In this document: one piece after another, positions 44,790 through 58,334 of the stretch
Numbering within the stretch: the first letter of the stretch is position 1
How the letters are laid out: each line of letters starts with the position of its first letter
NCBI GenBank assembly: GCA_019155185.1
Contig: CM032799.1
Location: 248,001-312,000 of the forward strand
Reading direction: 5' to 3'
DNA: 64,000 bases
DNA from: Beaufortia kweichowensis
Taxonomy: Eukaryota; Chordata; Actinopteri; Cypriniformes; Gastromyzontidae
Made by a program: the position numbers and the translations under genes
The notes under the pieces: generated by a model
The model's database searches: none
What the model was told of the DNA's origin: nothing
Seen by the model: the letters and a program-made list of their open reading frames with translations, nothing else

Positions 44790-47700
44790 CTTTTCATTTC
44801 TCTGTGATGTGTTTCAGTTCCAGTTGGATTATGGCACATTCTCTGTTTTATTTATATTTCAACAGTACTATTACATTTGCTTTTGCCACGTCATTTATTC
44901 TCTTATTGCGACGTTTTTATACCCCGTTTGGTTCCACATCAGTCACAGCGTATTTGTTTAATTTGGGGTGATAAATGCCAAGTTACTTTTTAATTACACG
45001 TATGAATCGCTGTGTTATTAAAAAACAAATTTGTTCCCAGATTGAGGGTATAATGAGCATTATTAGGCAGTTTCATTACTGAAATCCAATCTTGCTTTGG
45101 CCAGTGGGGGAAAATAACCTTCCAGCACAGAATAATACACCCGGTCTGAAAGCGGTTTTCATGTCTCTGTCGTCAAAACACGATGCCTTTGGAATTTCCA
45201 CCGCTTGTTGAACATGAATTAGCATTTAGACAAACCATCAACCCAAAACAGAGAAGTCTCACATGTTATCCTGCATCTCAATGGCTGTTTGGCTCCGGTG
45301 TGGACTCTAGTATGCAGCAGGCTATTAGTCTGATGAATTTGGGTTTAATTCTGTGCGGAGGCTTTTGGGCGCCGTTTATTTTTCCAAAGCTGACATTCAT
45401 CTCCCTCCTACCTCTGCTTTCCCCACCTCATCGCCACATGCTGGCATCCGTCACCTTTATGTACGAGGCATCTGACATTTCTAATGTCATGCGTAATCTT
45501 GACAAACAGTCATTTGGGAATATACTGCCTGAAACAAATAGGCCGGCTTGCTGATTCTTCAACTGTGGTGTATTAGTCTAAACTGAGATGGTCATGATGA
45601 TAATGGCGACTAAAGAGAGCCATCACTCCATCAGTATATAGCTCAGCATCACTGAAAAAAATGATTATTGCTGTGCTTTCCAACACAGAAGCTGTTGGTT
45701 ATCTCATTACACATTTTTAATTTTGCTCGGTTCATTCATTAAACTCAGAGAGGAATCAACAAAGACGAGTAATTAAAGCTAACAGGGCGGATCTAGTCAC
45801 TATTCAGCTCAACTTTAATACACCTGAAGAATAAATAATTAGAGCATGATATTAAAAATGAAAAGATAAAAGCCAAAGTGTCTGTCACGCTCAGAGACGT
45901 GTTGAGGAAAGGGCTTACAGGTAAGCTCGTCGCTGGCACTGAATCTAAAAATTAGTCGATAAGATTTAATTGTTTTTCTGTACGTGGCTAAATATATTCG
46001 TTGTACCTGCAAAAAGAAAAGAGATTAATCTTCTCTGGAAATTAAATCTGACGTTCAGAAAAGTGTGGTGTGAAAAACAAGGACAAGTAAAGTACGTCTG
46101 GTGATTCTGTTTAATCAGTATCACTACATTAAATTCTGTCTGGAGGTAATCTGTACACATCTTCAGACGTCTGCATGGTCAACCACATCTACTCTTAATT
46201 TCAGACTTTTTTGTTGGTCAGTGCTCTCATTAGGGTCTTTAGGGGGTCTGAGATGGCTGTTAAAGCTTCAGTAAACAGCTCTTCTTTGACCTTTGACCTT
46301 CTGACACTGATGTTAGGCACTCCAGAGAGATCTCAGGAGCTACAGTCACACTTGAACGTTTACAGTAAACCACATCGTCCCATAGGAGAGAGTACAAACT
46401 GTGACGGAGGACAGAGAAGAAATGTCAAAATGCTACAGTACAAACAACAAATACAAAGCATCTAAAAACACATTTATAACTTTATATAATGACATTATAT
46501 TCATTTTTATTAACATATGAGCTGTAAACTATAAAGGCACCAAAATGCCATCCCACAACATCTCAAATGAATTTCCAGGAACTACAATTACAGATAAATG
46601 TAATAGATTGCCGTGTCGATCGCCCATATTTGTGCTTTTGATTAGAGCAGATCATGTTGTGTATGGACAATGTTCATATCCTGGTGATGGGATCACATCA
46701 ACACATTACATATGAAAGTCATTTTATTTGCATTTTTGAGACTTTCCAGAGCCATTACATGTGCTTGGGTAGATTAGCACATGTGCACTTCAATCAAAGC
46801 TGCTTTTGAAATGGTTTCAGCTATGTTAGCTGTAGTTTATTAACTTGCCTGATGTCTTACTTTCCTGATTGAATTGTTATGTTCTGGTGTGCCGGTCAAC
46901 ACTATAAAAATGCTGGGTATGAACAAACCCAACTGTGATTTAAATAAAACCTAGAATATGTCCATATTTCACCCTGGGTTAAAACATCATCGTGTATTGA
47001 GTTGAATCTAAGCATAGATTGGTTTGTCCAACCATTTGCTTCTGATTTTCTATGACTTTAGAACCAAAACTTGAATATGTAATAGATTTACAATTTTCAT
47101 TAAATCATTCATTTGAACTCCGACAGATTCAGGGTCTTTTAGTTAATAAATGTATATGCTTTTTTTAAAGACAAAGAATGTATGAGACAAACCATTTTAA
47201 CCTCTAAGTTAAACAGTTAAGTTAAACTTTTTGGATTTCATCAAGTTAATTCTGAGTTCATATTCTGACACTTCAATGACTTTTCTAGAAAAAGCAACTG
47301 AGCACAACCTGAAATCCTCTAAAGGTGATGAACCTTCACTCAAAACTTCATTCTTATCTAAAGAGTAACAGTTTCACCTCAGAGTTATTCACCCTGATCT
47401 GCTCATATCCCTTCAGTGACGCGCCAGTGCAATATATAAGTGATTTAAAGACCGTAAAATGAATATGCTCTTCTCTTTGTATAGATGTCGGAGGAATAGC
47501 CCAGTTTTGACATTCCCATGGAGACTGGGCTCTGTGTCAGCGCAGTGTAAGTAAAGAAAGTTGACACAGTCTGGTTGTCCTGCACAGGCCAATAATTACT
47601 TTTCCAGTCATAGCAGCCCAGCATCCCACCAGAGGGACCTTCAGTATGAAACACACACGTTCTTTATACATCACATCCTCCTTTATTCTATTCTATTTCA

Positions 47701-48000
47701 GTGTGCTCATATGTGTTTCCTGAAAAGACTGTTCAGTACAGTATGTGTTCTCTAGCAGTTTGTCTTTATCGAATGTGAAAGTGGTTTGATTTGTAGTTTA
47801 CTGTAATGTGGAGCTGGTTTCAGGGCCATTAAGATTTCACTGTGGGCAGAGCTTTTCAGCATGATGCCACAGAAACAGTTAGCATGCTAATGTCAAAATA
47901 CCATCACTTGTTCTTAGCCATACTGTTTACCAGCAAAATCTTGTCATGTTGGTTGAAATCTGGTTGTTGTAAAGAATGTTGGATAGGATACCAGCATCAT
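44790..48000. other. Gene-free region, possible conserved block near 45,060-45,660
   Basis: No recognisable exon. The stretch 45,060-45,660 has balanced composition and no repeats, and includes an isolated 123-codon frame at 45,183-45,554 with no family similarity I can name. 46,895-46,980 resembles a fish repeat (gctgggtatgaacaaaccca) also seen at about 62,370-62,450. Confidence 0.45.
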
Positions 48001-48003
48001 GTG

Positions 48004-48280
48004 TTTAAGAGATAGTTCACCCAAGAAGGAACATTCTTTTGTCATTTATTCATCCTCATGTCATTTCAGACCTGTAGGACTTGTTTTCTTCTGCAGAACA
48101 CAAAAGAAGATATTTTATTAAGAATGTTGATAATCAAACAACATTGAGCCCTATTGACATTCATTTCTCAAAATATCTTCTTTTGTGTTACACTGAAGAA
48201 AGAGTTGTATGGAGGTTTTGAACGACATGAGGGTGAATAAATGATGGTGTGTGAATAAATGGTGTGAACTACTCCTTTAA
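48004..48280 (+). mobile_element. Non-autonomous DNA transposon, family A relative
   Basis: Inverted ends tttaagagatagttcaccc and gtgtgaactactcctttaa. Internal aacacaaaagaagatatttt and its inverted counterpart aaatatcttcttttgtgtta are typical of this cyprinid MITE type. No coding capacity. Confidence 0.75.
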
Positions 48281-48681
48281 TTCATTTTCATCCAAAATGA
48301 ATCAAAACCTATGATGATTGGCTCTTGTATCCAAAAACAATATTAATATTGTTGTATAGCATCTTTCATTGATTTAAAGATTGCTGCTGTGAATTCAGGC
48401 CATCTAATAGCCAAACTTAGATCTTAGATCTGAATCCAAGTTCAGCTGCAGCAAAAGTGCTAAATTTGTTTTGCACGTGTGACCTGAAAATGTACTTTTA
48501 ATGTCTTTAGAAATGATTGAGCCACACGACACCTGATTCCTCAGTATAGTGTATCTGTGTGGTACTGTATGTGTACCACTGTGCTTCTCACATATTATTT
48601 GCTCAGTTTTATCACACACGTATTGATTTGTTGTTGCTGATATGCTTCCTTGCGGAGGTGAAAATAGAATTGTGTCAAAAA

Positions 48682-48683
<2 letters not shown>

Positions 48684-48735
<52 letters not shown>
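48684..48735 (+). repeat. (GA)n microsatellite
   Basis: About 52 bp of perfect GA repeat. Confidence 0.95.
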
Positions 48736-48738
<3 letters not shown>

Positions 48739-48739
48739 A

Positions 48740-51450
48740 GACGTGTGAATGTGTCTCTAAATTTAAGCTACTGTGCCAGCTGAAAAGGATTGGTGTGTGT
48801 GTGTGAAGATGAAGGTTTTGCTGATGTGCTGTCTTTCAAAAGCGAGGCTTTAATTTCAGCTTACTGTGGTACAGAGAAGATTGGAGGAGCAAACTGTCTG
48901 GAGACGCTCTACTCTTTCTTTACTATTCTGCTCCAGACGCACATATACAATCTATCTCATTAAAAGTAAATATGATCACTGTTTTAGTTAAAACTAATTA
49001 TTTTATCTCACTCATTATCATGCTTTAATGTATATATGATATTTCAGAGATGTTTTTGCAAAGGAACCCAGCTTACCAAAAGTGGAGTCTGCATTTATTT
49101 CTATTGTACAGTTATTGACTCACAGGGGCTTTGCAGTGGGTTGACTGCATTCCCCAGAGACTTCACTGTTTGCTCCTGTTTATTGTTTCATCTTTACCTC
49201 AAAGAATCAATTTGAAGGGCTGAAATGGGATTTTTACTCCCTGGGGGAAAGAATCCTCAGGTGCCAAGACAAAATCAAGAGCAGATATTTCTTCAGGACT
49301 GTGGAAACCGCTAGAAACCGTTCAATCAATATTCAGACTCCAGACGCACATACAGTCTCTGCTGAGACATCTCATTCAAGTCAAGTCCAGTCACGAGACG
49401 TCTCTCTTACACGCACACATGCACTCGTTTCAGAGACATTTGTCAGTTTTTACCCATAACACATCAAAGGCCAATCAAAGCTTCATACAACTGCCAGTTC
49501 TCCTTTAGCACATGTGCTCAGTTTGTTTACCTGTGTGCTTATGTTTACATAGATTTTCAGATCTGAGAACAATGTGTTTGTCAGGTTGATGTGAAACCCT
49601 TAAAGAAAAAAGCTTTCGGAGTGGAATCAAATGTTTTTCATATTACTGTCAATCGTTGGGGTGCTTTGTAGGGGCAATTTCTTGTAGTGATTAGCATTTT
49701 ATGCACAGCATCATGTTATTTAGCAGCATTTGGATTCGTCAAATGTCTATTTAAATCAACATTACTCCATTGATTTGATAAAATAAAATCTTTGTTTAAT
49801 TTTCTTAAAAATAGAAAATGAAAACCTCTTTGATAAGTTTAATAGGATCATATTCTGAGAAAATATTTGAGCTTGTGAAAAAAGTTTACGAAGTAAAAAA
49901 TACAAATCAAATCATTATAAAAACAAATAATACAAATAAACGAATAGTTGAATTATTCAACTAGTTATTCATAAACCTTATCATTACATAATTGTATACA
50001 GTAATGCATCATGAAGAAGCAGTGCGACCTCACAACCTAACTGTGTTTAAAGGTCTATCTGTATGTTAGTCAAGCAATATCAGTATCTGCTTGAGTAACT
50101 TTACTATCTAACCAGTATTTTTTGGTAATTTTGATGAAGGTTAAACTAAAAATGCTAATTGACCTCCTCACGGCTGTGATGATAGTCTCAGGAGAGTGAT
50201 TGTGGTTTCAAATGTTCTTAGCACGTTATGTGATCAGACTGTTAATGTCAGGATTAAATAAAGTTCATTAGTATGGTCATGAGCTCTCTGACAGGTCCAG
50301 GATCAGTTTCCAGACCTGTGCTGTTTAACCTTTTAAAAGCTCAAGAGAGGAGATAAAAAGAGGTAAATTTGCTGACTGGGATTGTTAAATGCAAATGGCG
50401 AGCCCTGTGTTCCAGGTTATCGATATTGGTTCATTAGTCATTTGGTGAGAGTGCCTGTAATTGCTGACTGTCCATAACAAGCACATCTCCCTCTGGACAT
50501 TTCTATAATGACAGAGTGATCGGGGCTGGACCTCGTGGCTCTCGTGATTGACAGACACTGGCTTCCAGGGCCAGTGATTCAGGATCACAAACAATTTGCA
50601 GTAAAAGCGTGAACTGAACATAGAGACCTTTAAATTACAGACTTTATCTCTATACTGCAAGTTTATACAGGGTCATTGGGATGGCAAATGAGAGGCAGAA
50701 TTTGTAAAAAACAATATTTAACAAACATCTTTTTTAAAGAAATTTGTTAAATATTAACATGGATAACAAAGACAGGTCTGAACTTATCAACACCACAGAC
50801 ACTAATAAAGTGTGTGCAAAGTTATTATGTTTTTGGGAACATTCGTGATTTAGTTTAGCTGTTCTTGTATGGAAAACGCCACACAAATCAAGACCACTTA
50901 TAGTTTTGATGGAGTCTAAAATAATTTGGATAGACATTGAAATTTGCTTTTTATATAAATTGCTGAATGTTCCATGTTTCTATTTGAGTAGAATTTTACA
51001 TTTATTTACATTTTACAAATACTTTTCTGTGTACAGTTAGTACATGAGCTCCTTTGTTATTGAAAATCAGGTTATTTGTGAAGGAAGTGAAATATTTAAG
51101 ACTGTTGCAAAAGCAGGATTGAAGAGAGACAAACACATCTGCTCGCTGCCGCAGGAGCTCCCACAAGATAATCAAACACAGAAGATCTTTAAAATGTGCC
51201 AGACACGGTGAACGCACAGCATACGGCCGACACAAGTCACGCATCCCCCACCTGAACCCCCAATGAATGTGACGTGTCTTCTGCAGAAGTCTCAACAGTT
51301 CAGTGAATATTGCTGTGTGTTTCCACCAGACATGGGAGAAAATACCTCATTAATTTCATTGTATATGACGCTTCAGTTTAGGAATTAGACCTCTGTTTAA
51401 CATCTGTCTCTCATTAGTGACTCAAGGTGTGCACAGCGTTATGGATGGGA
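48740..51450. other. Gene-free region
   Basis: No coding sequence seen. 49,130-49,320 and 50,390-50,600 are less AT-rich and free of recognisable repeats, the look of conserved non-coding sequence, but no alignment could be made. Confidence 0.45.
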
Positions 51451-51457
51451 CATTTTA

Positions 51458-51900
51458 AGTTAAAACTTGAAATATATGTCACACAGAATATATTTATTAT
51501 CAGTATATTGAATAATTCGTTTTTAGAGTCCAGTCTAAACATTGAAAAGTTATCTATTGAAAAGTTGAGTTGTCTATTTAAAAAATATAGTTGCATTATG
51601 GATGTGCATAAAAAATGAACTTTATAGGATTTCTTTAAATAAAAATGCACAAGTCAGAAGTAATATTAAGCCTACTCAATAAATGGAGAAGGGATGACTC
51701 TTTACATAAAACATTAAATAGATATTTTATTTAATTGTGCCCATTTATGGGAAATATGGACTGTTATGGACGTGATAAATCTGAAAACAGCACTTTACCT
51801 GAAATCATGCCTTAAACATAAAAAATGCTTTAAAAAGGTGATTATTTCAACCACCAAATGTTGACATCTAAGCTATCTGTATGGTGAAAACCTTTGATGT
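51458..51900 (+). repeat. Family C repeat, copy 4
   Basis: Contains acttgaaatatatgtcac, cacagaatatatttatt, gttatggacgtga and ends tctgtatggtgaaaacctt, nearly the same end as copy 1 (7,032-7,437). Confidence 0.65.
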
Positions 51901-51904
51901 TTTT

Positions 51905-53040
51905 TATGGTAAGGTTGACATTTGCATGGAATCAACAGATCAAACAATCCCAATCACCCCTAAATTCATACCTGTTTTGCAAGGTGGCTAATTCACATGA
52001 TGTAAAAGAAAAAAGCAATAATAAAAGCAGTTTGTAGTAAAACATGACATCGATGAAATTCATATGAATAAACTACCTTGTAAAATAGTTATGAATTACT
52101 GCAGGCCTTGATTTAAAAAACACCATTTACAAATAAATTCACCCACTTTCTCACATTCATACCACAGCAGTTCTAGATTGGCCACACGCATGCATATCTC
52201 TGGCCCCCGTGACAGGAAAAGCATCATGCATGCCAAAAACATCTCTCTAATAGGGTCCTGTGCTCCATTTTCAATTGGATTTTGCTAATAAGCTCTATAT
52301 GGGCCCCGGGGGAGCTTCAAATTGGCTTCGTAGTGTCTCTAGCTTTGTTCCCAATAATCAGCACCCATCTGGCCCAGAGTATAGGAGGCAAATACTCCCA
52401 GAATGCAGCCCACCCCCCTTTCCTTCCACCGCCAGCTGCTCTGGGTCTCTTTAACAAGAGTGGAGAAAGCTGATCAGCAGTAACCACTGTCCAGAGATGT
52501 GTTAGACTGTAACAAAACAGACATGATCTACTGCGAGTGTGTTTGTTAGAGAACAAGAGCGTGTGCCAGGGACATACTGAGTGATGCTGTGAAGATGATT
52601 GCTTATCAAAAACACAACCTATGTGTGGTAACTAGCGGTGTAAAGATATATATTGTAGAACAATATACAAAACAATTGGGTATGTATTGTAGAACTAGGC
52701 TGACATGACCATGGATATGTGACGCTTGTTTAACCATTTTGGTTGAGCTGTGTCAAAATATATGATGTTTTTTTCCAAGTTTCTCTTTGGGTTTTGTTTT
52801 CTAAATACTCTTCTTAATTTTAATTTTATAATAATATTTTGTTGTATTTTTCAGTGGCAGAAGCATTTAATACTGAAGATTCAATTAAACCTTCAATGTT
52901 GTCAATTTCATAACAAGTAATATGTACAACAAAACATGTTTTTGAAAATAGTTAATGTTTTTTGCAAATAAATGTTTTAGTTTTTGTTTATTTTTGTTGT
53001 TTAAATAGTTATACTATCATAGCTACAGTAGATAAAGTTT
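51905..53040. other. Gene-free region with a candidate conserved block at 52,230-52,460
   Basis: No exon recognised. 52,230-52,460 is a moderately GC-rich block with homeodomain-like TAAT/ATTA cores (ttttgctaataagctc, cccaataatcagcaccc). The rest is AT-rich. Confidence 0.4.
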
Positions 53041-53044
53041 TAAA

Positions 53045-53285
53045 AATCATTATTAGTTTTACTCCTTGATTCTGATTGGTCAACGGTTTACCCAACGATT
53101 CTGTGCATCATTGTGCATCACCCTTAACAACCACCTTCAGACGGTCAGTCAGGGTCAGGGGAATGATTTTAGTGATTTTACTTTATAAAAGTTGCATTCA
53201 TACATATTTTTAGGCTTGAATGTTTGGTAATGCTTTCACCTGTCACCTGTCAGCCGTGACTTATTCACAGTAAAGCACTAGCCCT
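53045..53285 (-). repeat. Dispersed repeat family D, copy 2
   Basis: Reverse complement of the 4,283-4,600 family: ccgtgacttattcacagtaa and agtaaagcactagccc at the right end, ccttgattctgattgg at the left. Confidence 0.6.
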
Positions 53286-53973
53286 TTCATAAGACTCTGA
53301 AGAGACCAGCTGATGAATGATAAAACATACTGCTGGTACTGATTGCATTCCTGCATGTTGAACTTTGTATATTAACATAATGTTATTGTTATCGTCCATT
53401 GGTGTGGATGCTCATGTGGTTATCGTTAGTTATTTTGGTATAGTTCTCTTCCATAGTCTATATGCCCTTTTAGTGGTAACATCATATCCCATAAAATGAA
53501 CCACAATGTCTTGGTACTGAACCACAAATTGCAGATATCTCTGTGGTATAATTCTTGCTATTAAAGTACCATCGTTTCTCTCTGTGTAGGCTAAATAAGA
53601 TCCTGATGTGTGTCTGATCAATTCTGGTGCCATAGGTCAGCAGAACTGTGTTGTTGTCATGACAATCAACATTCAATTTTAATGAAGGGAGAGTTTTTCC
53701 AGCCACATGAGCAAGAACAATAGCAAGTTTTTCCAGCGATATGACAGCACAGCAAAATCTAGTTCATCAAACTGTTGCTGGGCACAAAATTCTCAATATT
53801 TCTATGACCTACATTTGTTTCTTCTGCACAACATAAATTGAAGACACTATTGGTTATATAATTTGTTTTCTGTCATTTCTGTAAATCTCACTGTAAATGT
53901 ACACTTACTTATAAAGAGAAACAGGATATTTTAGCAAATTTATTTCATTTACTATTTGATGTGTAAGAGAATG

Positions 53974-54112
53974 ACATTTGCATTTATGCATTTGGCAGAC
54001 GCTCTTATCCAAAGCAACTTACAGTGCATTTAATCTATATTTTGGATCGGTATGTGGAAACGAACCCACAGCCTTTTTGGCTGCTAACGCATCAGTTGAG
54101 CTCCAGTAACAT
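53974..54112 (-). mobile_element. tRNA-derived SINE with L2-like 3' tail
   Basis: On the - strand the element begins with a tRNA-like part carrying a B-box-like ggttcgtttcc (54,056-54,066) and ends in the L2-type tail ttgctttggataagagcgtc. The tail matches the LINE end at 36,830-36,880, fitting mobilisation by L2 machinery. Confidence 0.7.
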
Positions 54113-54119
54113 ATGGACC

Positions 54120-57100
54120 TCCATTTATTCTGCAATAACATTATGAAGATGAGTTTTAATGTGCTAGTTAGTGTAACATCTCTAAACTCTTGCATGCAAA
54201 TAGCAAGGATCCAAAGAAACTTTGATGTGGTGAGGTCACAAGTGTTGTTTACTTTCTGTCACCCGAGTAGTACCACTGCATCAAGCACACATGCAAAAGT
54301 CATGCATCAAATTATGCATAAAACTTCAAGCCCAAGGGGCTGCGCTCTCCGGTACACAACAGAGGCCAAATTAATCTCTGTCATTACTAATGCAATCGCA
54401 GCCTCTTTGTTTAATAAACAGTTTGTCAGTGATTTATTGTAGGGTGACTGTAATTTGATTGCCACAGGAACAGGGCGGATATGCATATGGCAGCCGGTTC
54501 AGATAAACAGAATTATTAGTGGCTGTTAGCACGAAGCAGAGATCACAGTCACACCATACCACAAACACAGAGGAGGAACGGGGGACGGAAGGGGAAATTA
54601 CCCCCAAATTACATAATCAGCCCCTGACGAATGACTCTTCTCGCCGGTTACAGCCCCCGCAAAATTCATCCACACAAACGTAATAATGTCAAAGAAATGG
54701 AGGAATGCCTAATGACTTTTGTTGTGTTTGTGTTGTGCTGTCTTTGTTTTTGATTTAAGTGCTGAGGCGGTTAGGTCTCTCTGCCTGGACTCAGTTAATC
54801 TAGTGAGGAATGATGATGACTTTTGAGCGTGCTTCTGAGAGGAAATGCACAATCAAAGCTCTCTGTTTACTTCGCTCTTGCCAAACTTTAAGAGCATGGC
54901 GGAGTCCCTCGAGTACCATTCTTGTGTTTCCTTAGGGGATTTGAGGCAGGACAGGTGTAAGCGGGCGTTAAATTGCAAGAAACAATGAAAATAGCAATCC
55001 ACCAGTTTCAATTAAAAATAATTAACAGTTTGACAAACCCTTCCATTTTATATGCATACATGGTCTGCTTTTGTGTAAGTTCACAACTTCAGGCTGGACA
55101 GGTTGTAGTCACTACAGTATGTATGTCACTGGTGTTTTGAGAATAACGTGATAGCATTATGACAATAAAGTCGTAATGTTTTGAGAATATTTCTCCACTA
55201 GATGGATTTGGCTCTGCATTAGACGTTCAACTCTTATTCATCTCAGATGTGTTCATTCATCACAGTTCTTCTACACCAAATCATTTCTTTAAGGGTTATT
55301 GGCATGGGTCCTCTCCAAACCATTGCCATTAATGTAGAAGCACATAATTCACCAGAATGTCATTGTATTCTGTAGCATTAAAATTTGTGTTTACTGGAAT
55401 TAGAAGTCAAACCTATTAATTAGAATGAAGCAACTTCATAAATCCACTTGATCCAGTTTTCAAGTATTCAATCAGTTTTAAATTATTGCTTAGTATTTAA
55501 ACTCAAAAACATATGTAGAAATATACATCATACAAACAGTTTAGAAAGAAATAAAACACTGTTCATTGCAACTTTTCAAACAGTAAACAAAAGCAAGAAA
55601 AGTAGTTGTGTTCTCCTTCTTCACCACTGGATGGCACTGTGTAACAGATGGGGTCACACCTCTCTGAAAATCACCTGTTTGAAACCAGCCGTGTAACACA
55701 ATGACCTCTGTTGACACCTCTGCTCTCAGGTGATCGAGCGGCTCAAGTCTATATGCTGATTTGCTGGCAGAAGTGTCATTTTCTGGTACATGAAGTGCAT
55801 TGATAATAAGTTATTGACAATAAACCTTTACCGTAATGCATTCTCCAGCTGGAACTGAAGAAGAAGAATGAATAAACGTTATTAAGCAAATAGTAGACAA
55901 ATACACACAGCATAATTTGCAAAGTTAGACGGATCTTAAAACATTGCTTCGAGGTGAAAACCTAGTGTGAATTTTACCGTAGTAATTATTATAACACGTT
56001 ATGCTGTTTTGGAGTTGTCTAGTCCAGTCTTAATCTTAACACACTGTTATCGCTATAGCAACAAGTCATAGTAATGGTGTTTCTTAAAGTGCCAAAAAAG
56101 GAAACGCAAAAAGCAGAATTAAAGTAATCTGTATGACATGTGTGCTATGTAAGTCTGCTAAAGCCATACAATAGTTTTGTTTGAGGAAGAGAATGAATTT
56201 ATTTTTCAGCTCTCGGTGTCTGTGCTTTTTACTGTACATGTCTCCTGACTAAACATCATGTTGCCAACATGGCTTAATTTTTGACTTAAGAGTCTCTTGA
56301 GCTATGGACTTGTTTAGTGATTCAGCTTTACACACATGATCACTATAAACTTTTGGATCATTGCAGATGCTGCATTTTCATCATTTTGATTTTGCTCATA
56401 AGTTATTATACTTATTAATTGCAAAATATTAAAACAGAATGCCACTTTTTTACCTTCATAGTTTTAAAGGTTTGACTTTTGACTTAAAAAAGACTATAAA
56501 AACACTGCCATAAGTGCACCAGCATATAAGCTTTCAGTGTTTTTACCTTGTATTTCTGGCTCATGGACAAAAACTAATTATTCCTGTTGTTTGTACAACA
56601 GAGTGTTTTTTGTGGATAATTTAGATTTCAGACCAATAGACAATACCACCAACAATACTTAGTGGAAGAAACTCCTCTGAGTCCACCAGCAGAGATTTAT
56701 AGGTTTGTAAGCGAAATGAGTTTTATCCCCAACATATCTTTAATACTTATCTGTCACTGGTGCAAACCAGCTACCATGACCGAATCAATAGTGGTTTCAT
56801 TGGGTTTATCCCTGCACACGGCGAAAGCTTTCGTAATCTTTGTCACATCTATTCGAATTCTTGCACACAAAGCAAAATGTGTCCCATCCAGATCAATGAC
56901 TTGTTGAGGTACAACAGATACACAGCTAGCAAAAATGACACTCAAACATTTTCATGTGTAACCATTAGCAACATCTACGTCCTGTCAGGATTATGACACA
57001 CCTGCTGTTTTTCTTCCACAAATCATCCTAAGTAGAATCTCTAGCGTTCTCCTGAGGGGCGAGATGATGGTAGCAGAGCTCTGTTGTGCAAGACTGAGTT

Positions 57101-58330
57101 AGGGAAAGGATAAGCTCCGTCAAACTGATCAGCCAATTTCACATTTCATGTCTTTGATCTCACCGTCAGATGTTTAGGCAATTGAATTTGTGATTAATTG
57201 TGTGAGGGTGGTGCTGGGCTAGTAGCTACATGTTTTCCCAGTCGAGCGCCACCTCAGAAGCCCCTCGGGTGAAGACGTTTCCTGTCAAACCGCTCATTAA
57301 ACAAGGAGAATCTACAGCAGTCTCTGCTCCCTGTGGAACAAGAGACAGCTGTTTGCTTAAGAGAAATAAAGCTAAGCTTTGGACACGCGTGCCAATAACG
57401 TTCAAAAGGAAGGGCTGTGGTTGCCATGGTTATCAGGCTTTTCCTGGCAGCCGACGATGGCAACTTTGTAGTACGACCCAAACTCCTCCCTTCCCATTCC
57501 CTCCTATCCAGCAGAAACGTGCAATCCAAATGCGTACCCTGCTGGGCTAGACGGACCGAAATACCTTCTGCCAGTCCACTTAAACAAACTGTACTCGCTG
57601 AAAGGCCCTGATTGGATCTCCTGCTGCCATCAATCATCCAATCAGATGTAGTGCAATCCCCTCCCCACCGAGCTCGTCTGAATTCGAGGTTTTGTCCCTT
57701 TGTCCCCACCGCGCTCCGGGCTCGTGGCGAACAGGTAAACAGCTATCCCGCAGATGCCGGAGCTGAATTTTCTGAGTCTGTCTCGGTCGGACAGGCTGGC
57801 TCATTTCGTTTCTCGCCATGGCATTTCCATTCCGTCTAGGCAGGGGTTGGGACTCACCTCTGCTTCAGAAGTGGCTTACAAACCCGGTGATTAGTCCAAA
57901 CGTCTTCTAGGTCACGAGTGATGGGGAGTAAGAGGATAGAAGTGCAGGATGGCAAGCTTCTCTACTGAACCTTTGCTCTATTATCTCAGCACGGTCTATA
58001 ATGAGAGTTCATTAGCCTGCTGCTCTTACTAATCCTCTAGTGCTGAGTGGGATTATAGCAGCTTTAGTCACAAGCTAACTTATTTAACAAGTGCTACTCA
58101 TTCCCTTAAATTATCACTGGTTTCTTAAGCGATAAATGACTTGTGGTGAAGTTCAAATGATACTTGTCATTTATTCAAGTGATTGATTCTGATCAAGTGA
58201 TTTACAGTTGAGGAAATCTCAGTTCATCTATATGTTGTGTTATCTATAGATTTATCAAATTGCTGTACATATAATAATTGTAAATTATGCAAAGATAGGA
58301 CTGCATTTTGATTTTATACCATCAATTGCT
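54120..58330. other. Gene-free region with several candidate conserved blocks
   Basis: No supported gene. 54,450-54,720, 54,840-55,030 and 57,200-57,850 are less AT-rich, repeat-free blocks. The last contains a long - strand frame (57,254-57,709, 151 codons) with overlapping + frames, but no recognisable protein or splice partner. CpG is locally raised at 57,650-57,800. Confidence 0.4.
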
Positions 58331-58334
58331 GAAT

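Noticed and set aside
45183..45554. 123-codon + frame as a gene
   Set aside because: No family features or splice links; better explained as non-coding sequence open by chance.
54050..54112. Functional tRNA gene
   Set aside because: Only the B-box region is clear, the cloverleaf is not intact, and it continues into an L2-like tail, so it is a SINE.
57254..57709. 151-codon - strand frame as a gene
   Set aside because: No recognised family, splice partner or promoter; overlapped by + frames, so likely compositional.
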